Position numbers and translations under genes: made by a program. Positions 10,283 through 21,944 of a DNA stretch of 64,000 bases are shown here, one piece after another; the stretch's first letter is position 1, and every line of letters starts with the position of its first letter. Below the pieces are notes generated by a model. That model searched no databases, was not told the origin of the DNA, and was given only the letters and a program-made list of their open reading frames with translations. Source of the DNA: Hesseltinella vesiculosa (taxonomy: Eukaryota; Mucoromycota; Mucoromycetes; Mucorales; Cunninghamellaceae); NCBI GenBank assembly GCA_002104935.1, contig MCGT01000001.1:1195001-1259000 (forward strand), read 5' to 3'.

Positions 10283-11673
10283 TTTTCTTTATTAAAAATC
10301 TATTTTCAAAAATCAATATGACGCCATGCATTGTTGTAATCGCTAGACTCAGTTCTTGAATCCCTGTCGAACACTCTTGGAGCGAGACCTTGGAGACCAA
10401 TGTTGAGAAAAAGAAAAAAAAATCGCTGGGCAGGTTTTTTATTAGCGGACCGCTTGCTTGAGCCTTTGATCTGGTGGCCATGCCTGGAATTGTAAAAGAA
10501 CCGACTTTTTGATCTGGGAGAGCTAATGACTTTTGTTTGAAACCACAAATAGAAGATATATTTTGTAGGTGACAGCCTGATTTTAAGAAGGATTGAATAA
10601 CAATTGCAAGCTTTCACCCATGACGACGGGTGAAAGACGCATTTCCCGATTTGGATGAAAAAGGGCAATACAAAAATTGGCAGAGTGTGTGAATGACGGG
10701 AGGTAAAACGGATTGTATGGCTGGTCTACGCAGAGCCAGGGTGATTGAGAAAAAGCAAAGTATCATAAGGGTTGTACAATGACTGGTTAAGGAGATATGG
10801 GCATGAAAGTGTGTGGGCTTGTAAGCGGAGGAAAATCAAAAGAGGTTGGTCAGAGAAGGCCTATGCCAGCGTTTGTGCAGTGATTCTTGGCAAATGGAAA
10901 GTGAATACCACATGGCCACCCTGACATTGGAACAGTGTCTGCTGATGATATCATCACTGCTGGGGAAAAAAAAGAGGTAGGTAAAAACGTCTTGGTTTTT
11001 TTTTTTACACGGTGTCACTGTCTGGCGGCAATCTTTTGAGATCGAGACGAGTTTGATGACATGGCACATGTATTTCATCTTCGAGCAAATGTATGGAACG
11101 TTTATATGCAACTTTGACACCAAAAGTTGCGCAGCTCATCAACGACAGGATCATGACGATGTCCTAGACAAAGCGAGAGTGGTGGTCACAAGACAGATAA
11201 TCATCCGTCGCTGTAGTGTTGGCAATGATGTCGTTGACCATAACGTCAAGCTTTTACGAAACAAGAACCACAGAAAGTTTTCGTACAAACTCTGGCATAG
11301 GCCTTCTCTGACCAACCTCTTTTGATTTTCCTCCGCTTACAAGGCCACACGCTTTCATGCCCATATCTCCTTAACCAGGCATTGTACAACCCTTATGATA
11401 CTTTGCTTTTTCTCAATCACCCTGGCTCTGCGTAGACCAGCCATACAATCCGTTTTACCTCCCGTCATTCACACACTCTGCCAATTTTTGTATTGCCCTT
11501 TTTCATCCAAATCGGGAAATGCGTCTTTCACCCGTCGTCATGGGTGAAAGCTTGCAATTGTTATTCAATCCTTCTTAAAATCAGGCTGTCACCTACAAAA
11601 TATATCTTCTATTTGTGGTTTCAAACAAAAGTCATTAGCTCTCCCAGATCAAAAAGTCGATGTTTTTACGATT

Positions 11674-11710
<37 letters not shown>

Positions 11711-11855
11711 CGTCTTCTTTTTCTCACAGCTCCTTGAACATTGGTCTCCAAGGTCTCGCTCCAAGGGCATTAGACAGGGATTCAAGAGCTAGTTCTAGCG
11801 ATTACAACAATGCATGGCGTCATATTGATTTTTGAAAATAGATTTTTAATAAACT
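10283..11855 (+). mobile_element. Long inverted-repeat element B, copy 1
   Basis: Left arm (about 10283-10868) and right arm (about 11290-11855) are reverse complements of each other at very high identity by eye, around a loop of ~420 bp. The outermost ends read TTAAAAATCTATTTTC and its complement. A ~60 bp end segment present in copy 2 (including GGTCCGC-like and GCCC-rich end sequence) is missing from the right arm, apparently by deletion at 11667-11672. The loop carries an open frame shared with copies 2 and 3. No transposase was recognised, so the mobilising enzyme, if any, is elsewhere or unknown. Confidence 0.7.
11056..11325 (+). CDS. Conserved small frame in element B copy 1, doubtful gene
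   Basis: Open frame of ~89 codons beginning MTWHMYFIFEQ and ending PSLTNLF; the last codons lie in the inverted arm. The same frame is open in copies 2 and 3 with scattered amino-acid changes. No family recognised. It may be a fragment of a larger spliced gene or a chance survival. Confidence 0.3.
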   Translation: MTWHMYFIFEQMYGTFICNFDTKSCAAHQRQDHDDVLDKARVVVTRQIIIRRCSVGNDVVDHNVKLLRNKNHRKFSYKLWHRPSLTNLF

Positions 11856-12140
11856 AGCAGCAGCACATTTAGATTCCTTGAAGCAATGGTGAAAATAAGC
11901 TAGGCTTAGGGGTTGAATTGTAAGCACAGGCACGATACTCTGTTTTCTATGTGATGGAGAGTAGGAGGTTAGATCCTTGACTTGTCAACGAAGACGCAAT
12001 TATGCATAAGTCGACACCAGCCTTCAACCAAGGTTCGAGTGCGTCCTTACGTTTGACGCTGGTGTCGTTGCAGCATTGTGTAAGTAATGAGATATGACTC
12101 GTGAGTGAGACTTTTCATGCACTTTTTCACAGATCGTTAG
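11711..12140 (+). repeat. Direct repeat C, copy 1
   Basis: About 430 bp almost identical to 23262-23698. The first ~345 bp match without a visible change; the last ~90 bp hold several substitutions. Its first ~145 bp also form the outer part of the right arm of element B copy 1. No gene or RNA structure recognised. Confidence 0.75.
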
Positions 12141-12229
12141 AAGTCACTGGTGGATGGATGACAAAGACAAAAAACAGTAGATTAGGCGCCAATGGGAAAA
12201 GACGGGAAACCTGAAAAAAAAAAGATAGA

Positions 12230-12475
12230 AGCTGCGCGACAATCTCTTCGTTTCGAGAAAAAACAAAAAAATGAGCAAACACTGCATAGCACTTTTGGGT
12301 GATCAGATCGATGTGGCATTTTGTAAAAGTACTCAAAGCAATAAAGGATGATGACCCTGAAAAAATGACGTCGATTGGAGAAGATTGCTCAGCCAATTTT
12401 TGATCAGTTTCGTGTCGACTCCTCTGATCCACCAGCTTAAAACTTGAAAAAATCGGCCATTTTCATCAGGGAGTC
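12230..12475 (-). repeat. Dispersed repeat family A, copy 3
   Basis: Reverse copy; it carries complements of the GAAAATGGCCGATTTTT head, the GAAACTGATCAAAA word and the CATCATCC/TGCCACATCGATCTGATCACCC portion, more diverged than copies 1 and 7. Confidence 0.65.
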
Positions 12476-13679
12476 GGTCCTCAAGCGATCAGAGCAACAA
12501 TCACAGTTCGCTTTCTACCCATGCGTAATTTTACGCCGGCTCATTGATATTGAAGTGATCTGCAGAAAATGGCTGCTTTTTCAGATTGGCAAAGAGAAAA
12601 AGAGAACATGAATAGGAAAACAGATCTCTACTCCACTTTCAAAAAGTGGTCGAGTCAGTAGGCTGGTGCTATTGGTTACAGGCTTGGATGATGACGGTTA
12701 CACAAAAAGGGAGAGCATGACTTGGCTGGTTTTTTTTTCACTTTCAATTTTTTTTTTTCTTCACTCATGGCAGAACAAGGGGCAGACGTTACCCTCTTCG
12801 AATTGGCAGTGCATTACATACCTGGTAATGATCTAATGTTGTTAAAAAAAAAGAACCAAGTGCGCACGACATCTTCCAACCATGGCCAACGAAGACAAGA
12901 ACGGGAAAGATCACAGGCGTGATCTACAAGCCCATGAATTCCATTCCTGTCGTCTTGATCATAGCTATCTCCAGCATTACGTTCAACATCTCTTCGCATT
13001 GCAAGCCATCTCGACACCATCCCTTTATGCTCGAACGCTGAAAAGAGGTTTGGGCAGAAACGTGCTATACCATCGACGTCAGATCTGTCAGCAACATCCT
13101 TGAGGCTCTCCCTTTGCCGCCGCTTGTGACCCTGTCTGCTTTTTTATCCGGGCGTCATCGATCGCTTGCTTCTCGTCCTCTGAATCAAGGCCTACCAATT
13201 ACTGCCTCCGTTGTCTAACGCAGGACGTGCGCGACAGCACTGCGAGGCAGCGAGTGGACGAAAGGCTCAATGCTGCACGTTCTATCCTCATGACACTCCA
13301 AGAAAGGCAAAGAGAATCTGTGTCGCTAAACCTGCCGCCCCCATACACCACGTTACTACCACTAGCTCCTCACGACAGCCAGAACCTCCAGCATGACCAA
13401 TGGATTTTGTCAGCGAGCGTGTTCAGCTTCACAAGGAAACCACTGGGTTGACAAGGGCATCTATACCACGGGCAGCAGTTTACTCGTTAGGGAAAGAGCA
13501 CGGCTTTCCCCAAGCATTCAAGAATGGAAACGCGATGCGCACCGCATGAGCACATTAAAATCCTTGACATTCGTCGTTTAGTGCACTTTCTGATCTGCAC
13601 CTTTTGCATTACTTTTCACCAATAATCGGCAGACGTATTGTGTCACTTCTCCTGGTCAACGCGTAATCGTATTCAAGAG
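12476..13679. other. Intergenic, possible gene relics
   Basis: No intact gene. Two short stretches look weakly coding (12882-13103 and 13227-13451, the latter with a polar helical run such as RQRVDERLNAARSIL followed by LNLPPPYTTLLPLAPHD). They cannot be joined into one frame with sensible splice sites. They may be decayed exons of a captured gene; the family was not recognised. Confidence 0.3.
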
Positions 13680-14065
13680 TATGAAAAGTCCAAGTCAAGT
13701 TGGTGCGAAATCATTTTTTAATGCAAACCCATTTCTTAACATGTTTTATTGGTATGCCAAATTTGGGGGTGAATTTGTGAAGTGTAAATTTGCACTGTGA
13801 TTGATTTTTTATCAGATCGCCTTGGGGTATCCCTGATGAAAATGGCCGATTTCTTATTTTATTTTAGCTGAGGAACAAAACGAAACTGTTCAAAAGTTGG
13901 CTGGGTAGCTTACATTATTCGACCTATTTTTTTCAGGATCTATATCATACAAGCATTTCAGCCTGCATACAAACTTTCATATCGATTCAATCACTCCAAA
14001 GTGCAGTGTAGCAGATGCTTTTTTTTTTTTTTTTCAAAATGAAAAAGAATTTGATGACCATATTT
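13680..14065 (+). repeat. Dispersed repeat family A, copy 4 with extended 5' part
   Basis: Besides the core (13810-14065) this copy shares with copy 7 an upstream segment containing GGGGTGAATTT and TTTGCACTGTGATT. This shows the repeat unit is longer than the core seen in most copies. Confidence 0.65.
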
Positions 14066-16683
14066 AACGTCCGCCCAGTCCTTTCGATTCCTGACCTGCT
14101 AATCAGCGTTTACTGGCCTGCATGCTAAAACGTAATCCACATGTCGAAAGTCTAAAAACTATTTGCAAACTATTTCTATATAGTGTCGTTTCTTCTTTCC
14201 ATATCGGGCCTGGTCCAGTGACGTCGATGCCTTGGCTCAGGGCAGGTCAAGAGTATTGTTCATTGGAACGGTACCACCTTTTGTTCCTGGAGACCAACTG
14301 CTTGACCGGCACGCGCAAGAACGCTTTTTTTTTTATCCACTTGCACGGAATCATCATACGAAATACATACATGTGATTGAGAAGATCTGGAAAGTACTGA
14401 TGGGGGATAATCAGCACACTTCCCTGTGCATAGCCGGCCAGGTTTCATAAGCTTGCCGTTGAATCAGACCATTACTCCTTTATTTTCTGTGCTGGTATGT
14501 GCGCCTTCTTTCCTAAAAGCTAAATTCATTAGACCCCAGTGCTCACCGTTTGATATCTAATGTCTAGCTCACATCTCCACTTCATCGTGACTGTGGCAAA
14601 ACAAGGGCTGAGCTGTTCTGGACTTGATTAGTCATGTTTTCTACAAATGTACCCTCGCTACTTCGATCGTTTCTGTCGCATATGGGCCTGCAAGAACAAG
14701 AACATCCTTTAAGATCAGTTTCGTAATAAACTTTGTAGCTTTCACTATTGCCTTGCTTCAATGCAGATGCAATCGCCATGGATTCAGGTCGGCCGAAGAC
14801 GGAAAGATGTAAGATCAACAAGATCTGTTGATTTCTTGGTGAGATCATTTGGCATTGCGACTAAAGCTGCTTTGCTTTTGTTGCTTTTGTATCGTTATTG
14901 TCAAAGGCAGAGGCCATTAGCAGTAGGAGGACAGGAAAAAAAGAAAGAAACGAAGAGGTTCCAAGAAAAAGAATGTTTGAAAAAAAAAAAAAACGCCGAA
15001 CGAAAAGGAGGCTGAAAGAAAGGGAAGAGCGAAGCAGGATTGGATATTTGATAAGCTCTGTTTGGAAATTCAACTGGCAATTTGGTGGTACTGGTCTGTG
15101 CACAACACAGCGATCATAATCAACGTTCTAGGTTGCCATCCATCCAGAAAATCACTTCTTAGAACAAGAGCAAACGCCGGCCGACGCTTTAATGGTTCCG
15201 CAACATTCCCAGGCTCCTAACGTCCTCGTTTCTCATCGGTTCCTACGTAAAGCAGCCCTATGAAAAATGAAAATCAAAAGGACAAGCTCCTTTCTTTGTT
15301 TCTTCTCTTTTTTTCTTACCTTGGTGTACCTTCCTTTCGCTTGGACAGGATTCCCTCGCTTGGTTCGCTGTGGTCTTTTTTTTTTTTCCTCTCCTCCGAG
15401 GCTTTTGTTTCTGTCGCACGCTTGAGCAGAAATCAAAAAGGGTATGTACGCCAGTTACTTCCACGTAGTCATACCTAGGTAACCAACTTTTTAGTTGGGC
15501 TAGACACTGGCACTTTTTTAAACTGTATTAAATAAATGAAAAAGACCTTTTAATAAATAATAAAAAAAAAGCAGCGAAACTCCCTCGTTGGGAGCAAAAA
15601 AAAAAAAAAAAACGATATCTTGAGAAACGAGTGCTTTTTTTTCAATACTGCAAAGCTATGCCGGCTTATCATTGTTTGTAATTGAAGAATGTCTTACAAG
15701 ATGCAGCATCATTAAGTTTATTTGATGATAAAAGAGATGCCTTGTCTCACTAACTAGCAAAGATCAGAGATCTATTGTGCGAGCGTTTGTGTCTCTTTTT
15801 TCTTCAAAAAAGCTGAAGAATTTCGGTAACACAATAACTTGAGAGCCCTTTACTCTGTCAGTTTTAATGCTTTTCTTACCCTCTGTGTGCCTATGGAAGG
15901 TCTAGGTTCCAATCTTTAAAATGAAACCAAGAACGTCTTTTCAATGTCATTTCACTGTCGATTTATCGTTGGAAACAGAAATGGGGCACCAAAAAACATG
16001 AACAAATCGATGGGAAAAAAGGGACTTGATCGACATCGATCGTTGCCTATTTTGGGGACATTTTCACATGATGGAACAATAGAATATTCTCGGTTTCAGT
16101 CCCCCCCGTTTTTCCCACAACTTTCTCCATGTTTTTATGGTTGTCCCGTTACTGTTTATTGCGATTACACGACAATGGGATGATAATGCCTTGGCATGTT
16201 TAGATTCATTTCAAAGCTACGAACCATGGCTATCCGTAGGGAAGCATAAAATTAGAAAAGCAATGAATCTAGCCGAGGAACATGCTCTCAAGTTGTTGTG
16301 TTACCAAAATTCCTCTGCTGTTTTTTTGTCAAAACGACCAAAAACTAGCAAAATGGACAGGAGTTTGCTATTGTTCAATAAAAACACTATCTTTTTGAAA
16401 TGAAAGATATCAAGCACAGACCAGAAGAATGTAGATCACGATCATGTCAAACATAGTTAATTTAGCTCTATTTGGAAATTAAACCGCAAATTGATTTTCC
16501 ATTGAAAAAAAAAAAATCCTCACTCTTCCCTTTTTAGTTTGGTGCCTTTTCTTTGACCAGCTGACCGCCGCAGTTCTTTTTTTTTCAGGGTAAAAGGCAT
16601 GTTTTTTGATTTTTCCTTTTTTTTTTCTCTTTTTCTTCAGGTTTGTCCTACTTACTGCTGCGTGTCCCCGTGCTTTTTTTGCG
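14066..16683. other. Intergenic, no gene seen
   Basis: 2.6 kb without a supported gene on either strand. Frames here are short, interrupted by homopolymers and lack codon structure that could be joined by introns. No tRNA or family A/B repeat recognised. The end (16600-16683) is a T-rich leader of the next gene. Confidence 0.5.
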
Positions 16684-19600
16684 ATGCTTTTCCTTCTTGC
16701 CGCGATTTTCGTCCCTGTGCTGATCATCAGCAACTATTGGCGCACCACCATCGAGCTACTGCGCCTAGCTCACAATGCTTTCACCCCCGCCATCACCCCT
16801 CCACCCGCACTCGCCCTCATTGTTGCCGCCCCCACATCACCACCTTCCCCACTGGCCATCGTGGGTGAAGTCACCGACGGTTTTGCCACCGATTTTGCGC
16901 TTGCCCTTTGCGGCATGGTCGCCTTCCTGGCATTTTACGTTTTTGTCTGGGCTGCCTTGCGGTTTGATCTTTCAGGCAAGATCAAGGATGGTGCTGTCCT
17001 CGTTGCCCGTCGCCTGCTTGTCCTCGTTGCCCGTTGCCTGCTTGGCCTTTCCTCTGGCGTTCTCCGCCTTTGCTGGCACCTGGCTGTGGTTGTTGCCTTT
17101 GTCGCTGTCCTTGTCGTCAGCAAGGCTTATGACTTGGTTTTGGTCTTCCTTTCTGCTGCCGTTTGGTGTTGCCTGGTGCTTCTCGTCACCACACTTGCCT
17201 TGGTGTGGATTTCGAAGATCCTTCTGTCGCTGGCTGTGCGTGTACTCTGCTGCTTCGCAGCGAAACAAGTAAGTATAACATTGAACCAATCATTTTTTCA
17301 ACCGAGTCTAATCGTCCTCTTCTTTGCTTCCATTAGCAGCCAGCGCACACCACACCTGCACCCGCCATCGCCCCACCCCCCATCACGGCACCCCCATCGC
17401 CATCGCCGCACCCGCCATCACCGCACCTGCCATCACCACACCAGCCGCCCCCGACCCAGCGGACCACTACCCTGTCGACTACGCCCTGCGCGTAGCGGGC
17501 TGGAATGCCGATGCAGAACTTGCTGGCATCAGGTTTGCCCTTGGCAGGGTTGCTGCCACCCTGCGTGTGGAAGCTGCCGAGCGTGCCGCCGCCCAGCGTG
17601 TGGAAGCCAACATGCGTGCCGCCGCCCTGCGTGCCGCCACCCTGCGTGCCAATGCCGCGCACACCACACCTGCGCCTGTCTCTGCCGCGCCTGCTTCTGC
17701 CGCGCCTGCTTCTGCCGCGCTTGCTTTTGCCGCGCCTGCCAAGTCCGAGTCTGCCGCGCCTGCTTTCGCCGCGCCTGCCATTGCCGCGCCTGCTTTCGCC
17801 GCGCCTGCCATTGCCGCGCCTGCCATTGCCGCGCCTGCTACTGCCGCGCCTGCTTCTGCCGCGCCTGCTTTTGCCGCGCCTGCTTTTGCCGCGCCTGCTT
17901 TTGCCGCGCCTGCTTTTGCCGCGCCTGCTTCTGCCGCGCCTGCTTCTGCCGCGCCTGCTTCTGCCGCGCCTGCTTCTGCCGCGCCTGCTTCTGCCGCGCT
18001 TGCTTTTGCCGCGCTTGCTTTTGCCGCGCCTGCCAAGTCCGAGTCTGCCGCGCCTGCTTTCGCCGCGCCTGCCATTGCCGCGCCTGCTTTCGCCGCGCCT
18101 GCCATTGCCGCGCCTGCCATTGCCGCGCCTGCTTTTGCCGCGCCTGCTTCTGCCGCGCCTGCTTTTGCCGCGCCTGCTTTTGCCGCGCTTGCTTTTGCCG
18201 CGCCTGCTTTTGCCGCGCCTGCCAAGTCCGAGTCTGCCGCGCCTGCTTTCGCCGCGCCTGCCATTGCCGCGCCTGCTTTCGCCGCGCCTGCCATTGCCGC
18301 GCCTGCTACTGCCGCGCCTGCTTCTGCCGCGCTTGCTTTTGCCGCGCCTGCTTTTGCCGCGCCTGCCAAGTCCGAGTCTGCCGCGCCTGCTTTCGCCGCG
18401 CCTGCCATTGCCGCGCCTGCTTTCGCCGCGCCTGCCATTGCCGCGCCTGCTTTCGCCGCGCCTGCCATTGCCGCGCCTGCTACTGCCGCGCCTGCTTCTG
18501 CCGCGCTTGCTTTTGCCGCGCCTGCTTTTGCCGCGCCTGCCAAGTCCGAGTCTGCCGCGCCTGCTTTCGCCGCGCCTGCCATTGCCGCGCCTGCTTTCGC
18601 CGCGCCTGCCATTGCCGCGCCTGCTTTCGCCGCGCCTGCCATTGCCGCGCCTGCTTTCGCCGCGCCTGCCATTGCCGCGCCTGCCATTGCCGCGCCTGCT
18701 ACTGCCGCGCCTGCTTCTGCCGCGCCTGCTTCTGCCGCGCCTGCTTTTGCCGCGCCTGCTTTTGCCGCGCTTGCTTTTGCCGCGCCTGCTTTTGCCGCGC
18801 CTGCCGCGCCTGCTTTTGCCGCGCCTGCTTCTGCCGCGCCTGCTTTTGCCGCGCCTGCTTTTGCCGCGCCTGCTATTGCCGCGCCTGCTTTTGCCGCGCC
18901 TGCTTTTGCCGCGCCTGCTTTTGCCGCGCCTGCCAAGTCCGAGTCTGCCGCGCCTGCTTTCGCCGCGCCTGCTTCTGCCGCGCCTGCTTTTGCCGCGCCT
19001 GCTTTTGCCGCGCCTGCTTCTGCCGCGCCTGCCAAGCCCCTGTCTGCCGCGCCTGCCAAGTACGTGTCTGTGAAGTCCGTGTTTGCCACGCCGCCTACTT
19101 TTGCCGCGCCTGTCAAGTCCGAGTCTGCCGCGCCTGCTTCTGCCGCGCCTGCCAAGTCTGTGCCTGCCGCGCACGTGTCTGTCAAGTCCGTGTTTGCCAC
19201 GCCACCTACTTTTGCCGTGCCTGCCAAGCCCGTGTCTGCCGCGCCTGCTTCTGCCGCGCCTGCTTCTGCCGCGCCTGCCATTGCCGCGCCTGCCAAGTCC
19301 GAGTCTGCCGCGCCTGCTTTTTCCGCGCCTGCTTTTTCCGCGCCTGCTTTTGCCGCGCCTGCTACTGCCGCGCCTGCTATTGCCGCGCCCGCCCAGTCCG
19401 TGTCTGCCGCGCCTGCTTTTGCCGCGCCCACCAAGTCCGTGTCTGCCGCGCCTGCTTTTGCCGCGCCCACCAAGTCCGTGTCTGCCGCGCCTGCTCCAGT
19501 AGCCCTTGCAGTGCCAGGGTTTGCCCTGGCTCTCCCTCCGGCAGCTGCTGCCACAGCGGGCTACTGGACACCTTCGCCATTTGACGTGGAAGATGACGAA

Positions 19601-19765
19601 GGTGACAGCCCGCCTACTAGACGTGTGGCCAGCGCTGATATCCTGGTAAGAATTATGAAAAATGTGTTTTTTTGCTAGCCAAGTCTTGTAACTCACTGAT
19701 ATATTTTTCTGAACAACAACTAGGCAACCAGGGATATCAAGCCGCTGCGCCGCCGTCGCAAGTAG
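16684..19765 (+). CDS. Membrane protein with long Ala/Pro pentapeptide repeat region
   Basis: Not recognised. Exon 1 (16684 to ~17268/17272) encodes ~195 residues with several hydrophobic spans (for example LFLLAAIFVPVLIIS, FALALCGMVAFLAFYVFVWA, LVLVFLSAAVWCCLVLLVTT). Exon 2 (17340-19645) encodes a helical Ala/Arg-rich stretch and about 120 repeats of the type AAPA[F/I/S/T], some spaced by AKSESAAPA. Exon 3 (19724-19765) ends RDIKPLRRRRK. The frame is fixed by both ends of exon 2. The strong donor GTAAGT at 17269 would break this frame, while GTATAA at 17273 keeps it (978 residues in total), so the exon 1-2 junction is uncertain. The low-complexity repeat may form a flexible wall-spanning or surface stalk (inference). 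Confidence 0.6.
17690..19500 (+). repeat. 15-bp coding minisatellite, ~120 units
   Basis: Tandem units of the type GCCGCGCCTGCTTTT with variants ending TTC, TCT, ATT or ACT. There is a higher-order pattern marked by AAGTCCGAGTCTGCC at about 17741, 18035, 18224, 18368, 18542, 18935, 19115 and 19295. Unit length is a multiple of three, so gain or loss of units keeps the frame. None of the six frames contains a stop over nearly the whole array, which is why long spurious frames appear on both strands. Confidence 0.95.
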
Positions 19766-21944
19766 GCGGGCGGGCGTGAGCCTCTGCTTTTTCGGTGCTT
19801 GTCTCTGGGGCGCCCCGTCTCTTGGGTGCGATTGTCTCTGGGGCGCCCCGTCTCGTGGATGCCCATCTCTTGGGCAGCTGATTTGTTGTTATCGTGTCGT
19901 TGGCTTCGGATACATGGAACCACTGCTAAAGCCAACGACACGAGGGAATGGAAACAAGTCCAATCAGTACTCCTCCAAACGTTTAGGTCACCATAAACGG
20001 TTAGACAAAAAAGAAGCTTGCCTTCTGAACCATTTCACTCATAACAATTTTTTTTTTTTTGGATTTTAGGTGGCCTACAAACAACCCTGCATTCGCCTTC
20101 CTCTGCCCTGCCTACCAACCTCGAGCCTCCAATAGCTCAAGAATCGACTGGCCAGCCTCAGCGCCCATGGGCTCTTTCTCTAAATGCGTGAAGGACACCT
20201 TCTGGTTAAAACCAGCTGAAGTGTTTTTGGACACTGCTGTGGACAAGACCCGGTGTTCTTGTGGATATCCAATTGCTCTGCGGATGAAGGTACTGATGAC
20301 AAAGTCGATGGCTCACTCTTTTCTTCATGACACTTAGCAGATGGAGTTACATTTACTGTACGGACGGCAAGATTGACATGCACTATTGGAACGACTGGAC
20401 ATGTTGGGCATTTTCTTTTCACATTACCAAGGCACCCTCTGGAAAAATAACCTCCTTCAAGGTAATTACATTTTTTATATATACTTGAGCATGACTAACT
20501 GTTACCATTTTTTTTTTTACGCAAAAAAACAACGCCATCCTATTCTATGCTAATGAGCTGTCTCCCTCACCTTCCTGTCCATCATTCATCTCATCGGTAA
20601 GTCACACTCGTTATTTCATGCAAGACAGGTCCAGCTTAACCTCTTTTTTTTTTTTTTTTTACTTTTTCTATGTCTCCGTGACCGGCCTCCCTTGAATGCC
20701 TTGGTCGGGAGCCCGGTCTTGCCTTGTCCTTTTGAACCTTTTGAATGTCAATCTTGCCCTCTTGAAGGAATGTCCTGATGCTTGATGGATCCAGTGTCGA
20801 CTTGGTCTTTCATGGGAAAGCCTGAAGGAAAACGCAGCTTTGCGCTTTTGAAGACCTGACGTGGGGCTAGGATTGAAGCAAGAGTGCAGGGAGGAGTCTG
20901 AGCAGCGAAGGATTCACGTAGAGCAGGCTAGGATATGGTTCATGCCTGACCGCATTTAGCAAGAGGGGGCCGCGCTACTCACATTTTTGGCAGGTAGGCA
21001 GGGCAAGTGAGCAACTCAATTGCGAATTCGACCCAAATGGCTCTCAAAACCTATGGCTTTCAAGCATATGGTCTTTGGTCAACACTTTCCAGATCTTGTA
21101 TCTCATAACTGGTGATCATGAAGCCAATAAGCTAATCAGTTCAGAAACAGCCAGTTCGTATTTTGCTGGCAAGATCCCGTAAGCTATGCCGGTAATGATT
21201 TTGGCCACCTGGGAAGCCGTCAAGAAGTGACTTTACTTCCGACAAGATCTGACCCAATGACCCAGGTAAATGAATCTTGGCTACTTCAATGATCTACAAG
21301 GCGAATGCAGGGTATACAAATGCACTTCCGACCGGGGAACGCAATACTTTGTTCCCCTTGACATCAAGTCAGGAACAAATCGAATGGATGATGTCACAAT
21401 GATACAATGCTCAACAGATATCTTACAATGTCAAAGGTCAAATAAAAATCGACCATTCTACCAAAACAGTGTAAATACAAAATGTGGACTTGGTTTTTTC
21501 ACGCGTGGCAAAATCATCATTTTTTTTTTCAAAATGTGCGTGCCCTGGCTTAAGCAAAAGTGAACTTGAGTAGTTTTTTTTTTTTTTGGTCAGCATTCGT
21601 GCCTTCCAGGGTTTTTTTTTTTTTTTCGAAAATCTCTTAAAAAAAAGTGTACATCCAAGAAGGAAGAAGGCTTAGCTTTCCAAAAAGCTTCAACTTAGTC
21701 TAGTTGAAGCTTCAAAAGGGCCTTTATTTAGTCTTCAAAGAGTGGTCCTTTCTTTTCTTTTCGCGGACTGAAACTGCATGGGCTATCAAATGTAACCTGC
21801 TTATTTCACGCACCATGCTCAGAAAGGTAGCTTTTTTTCTCTTTAATAATAAATAGGCTAATACGTAGCTCAAAACACATGGTTATGGGCTGGCCAAAAA
21901 ATGAAGTGGATTAGGTGCGAATGGGAAAAGTGCGGGGTGGGCTT
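19766..21944. other. Intergenic, no supported gene
   Basis: Contains a short duplicated GC-rich phrase (GGGGCGCCCCGTCTC at ~19807 and ~19841), possible but unsupported Cys-containing coding fragments near 20160-20460, and a small perfect hairpin at 21685-21712 (11-bp stem AAGCTTCAACT, 6-nt loop). T-homopolymers are frequent. Confidence 0.4.

Noticed and set aside
12722..13581. Several 60-75 codon frames suggesting a gene
   Set aside because: No consistent frame, no family recognised, no workable splice junctions; kept only as possible relics.
8148..16683. CRISPR array or bacterial insertion
   Set aside because: Repeats are dispersed, of unequal spacing and inverted; no short regular direct repeats or cas-like genes. 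The whole window is eukaryotic in gene structure.
17333..19696. Very long open frames on the minus strand (up to ~790 codons) and in the other plus frames
   Set aside because: They result from the stop-free 15-bp repeat. Only the Ala/Pro frame continues sensibly into unique sequence and into a spliced third exon.
20059..20585. Possible small Cys-containing gene
   Set aside because: Candidate exons look partly coding, but no set of splice sites joins them without a stop, and an acceptor is missing before the last part.
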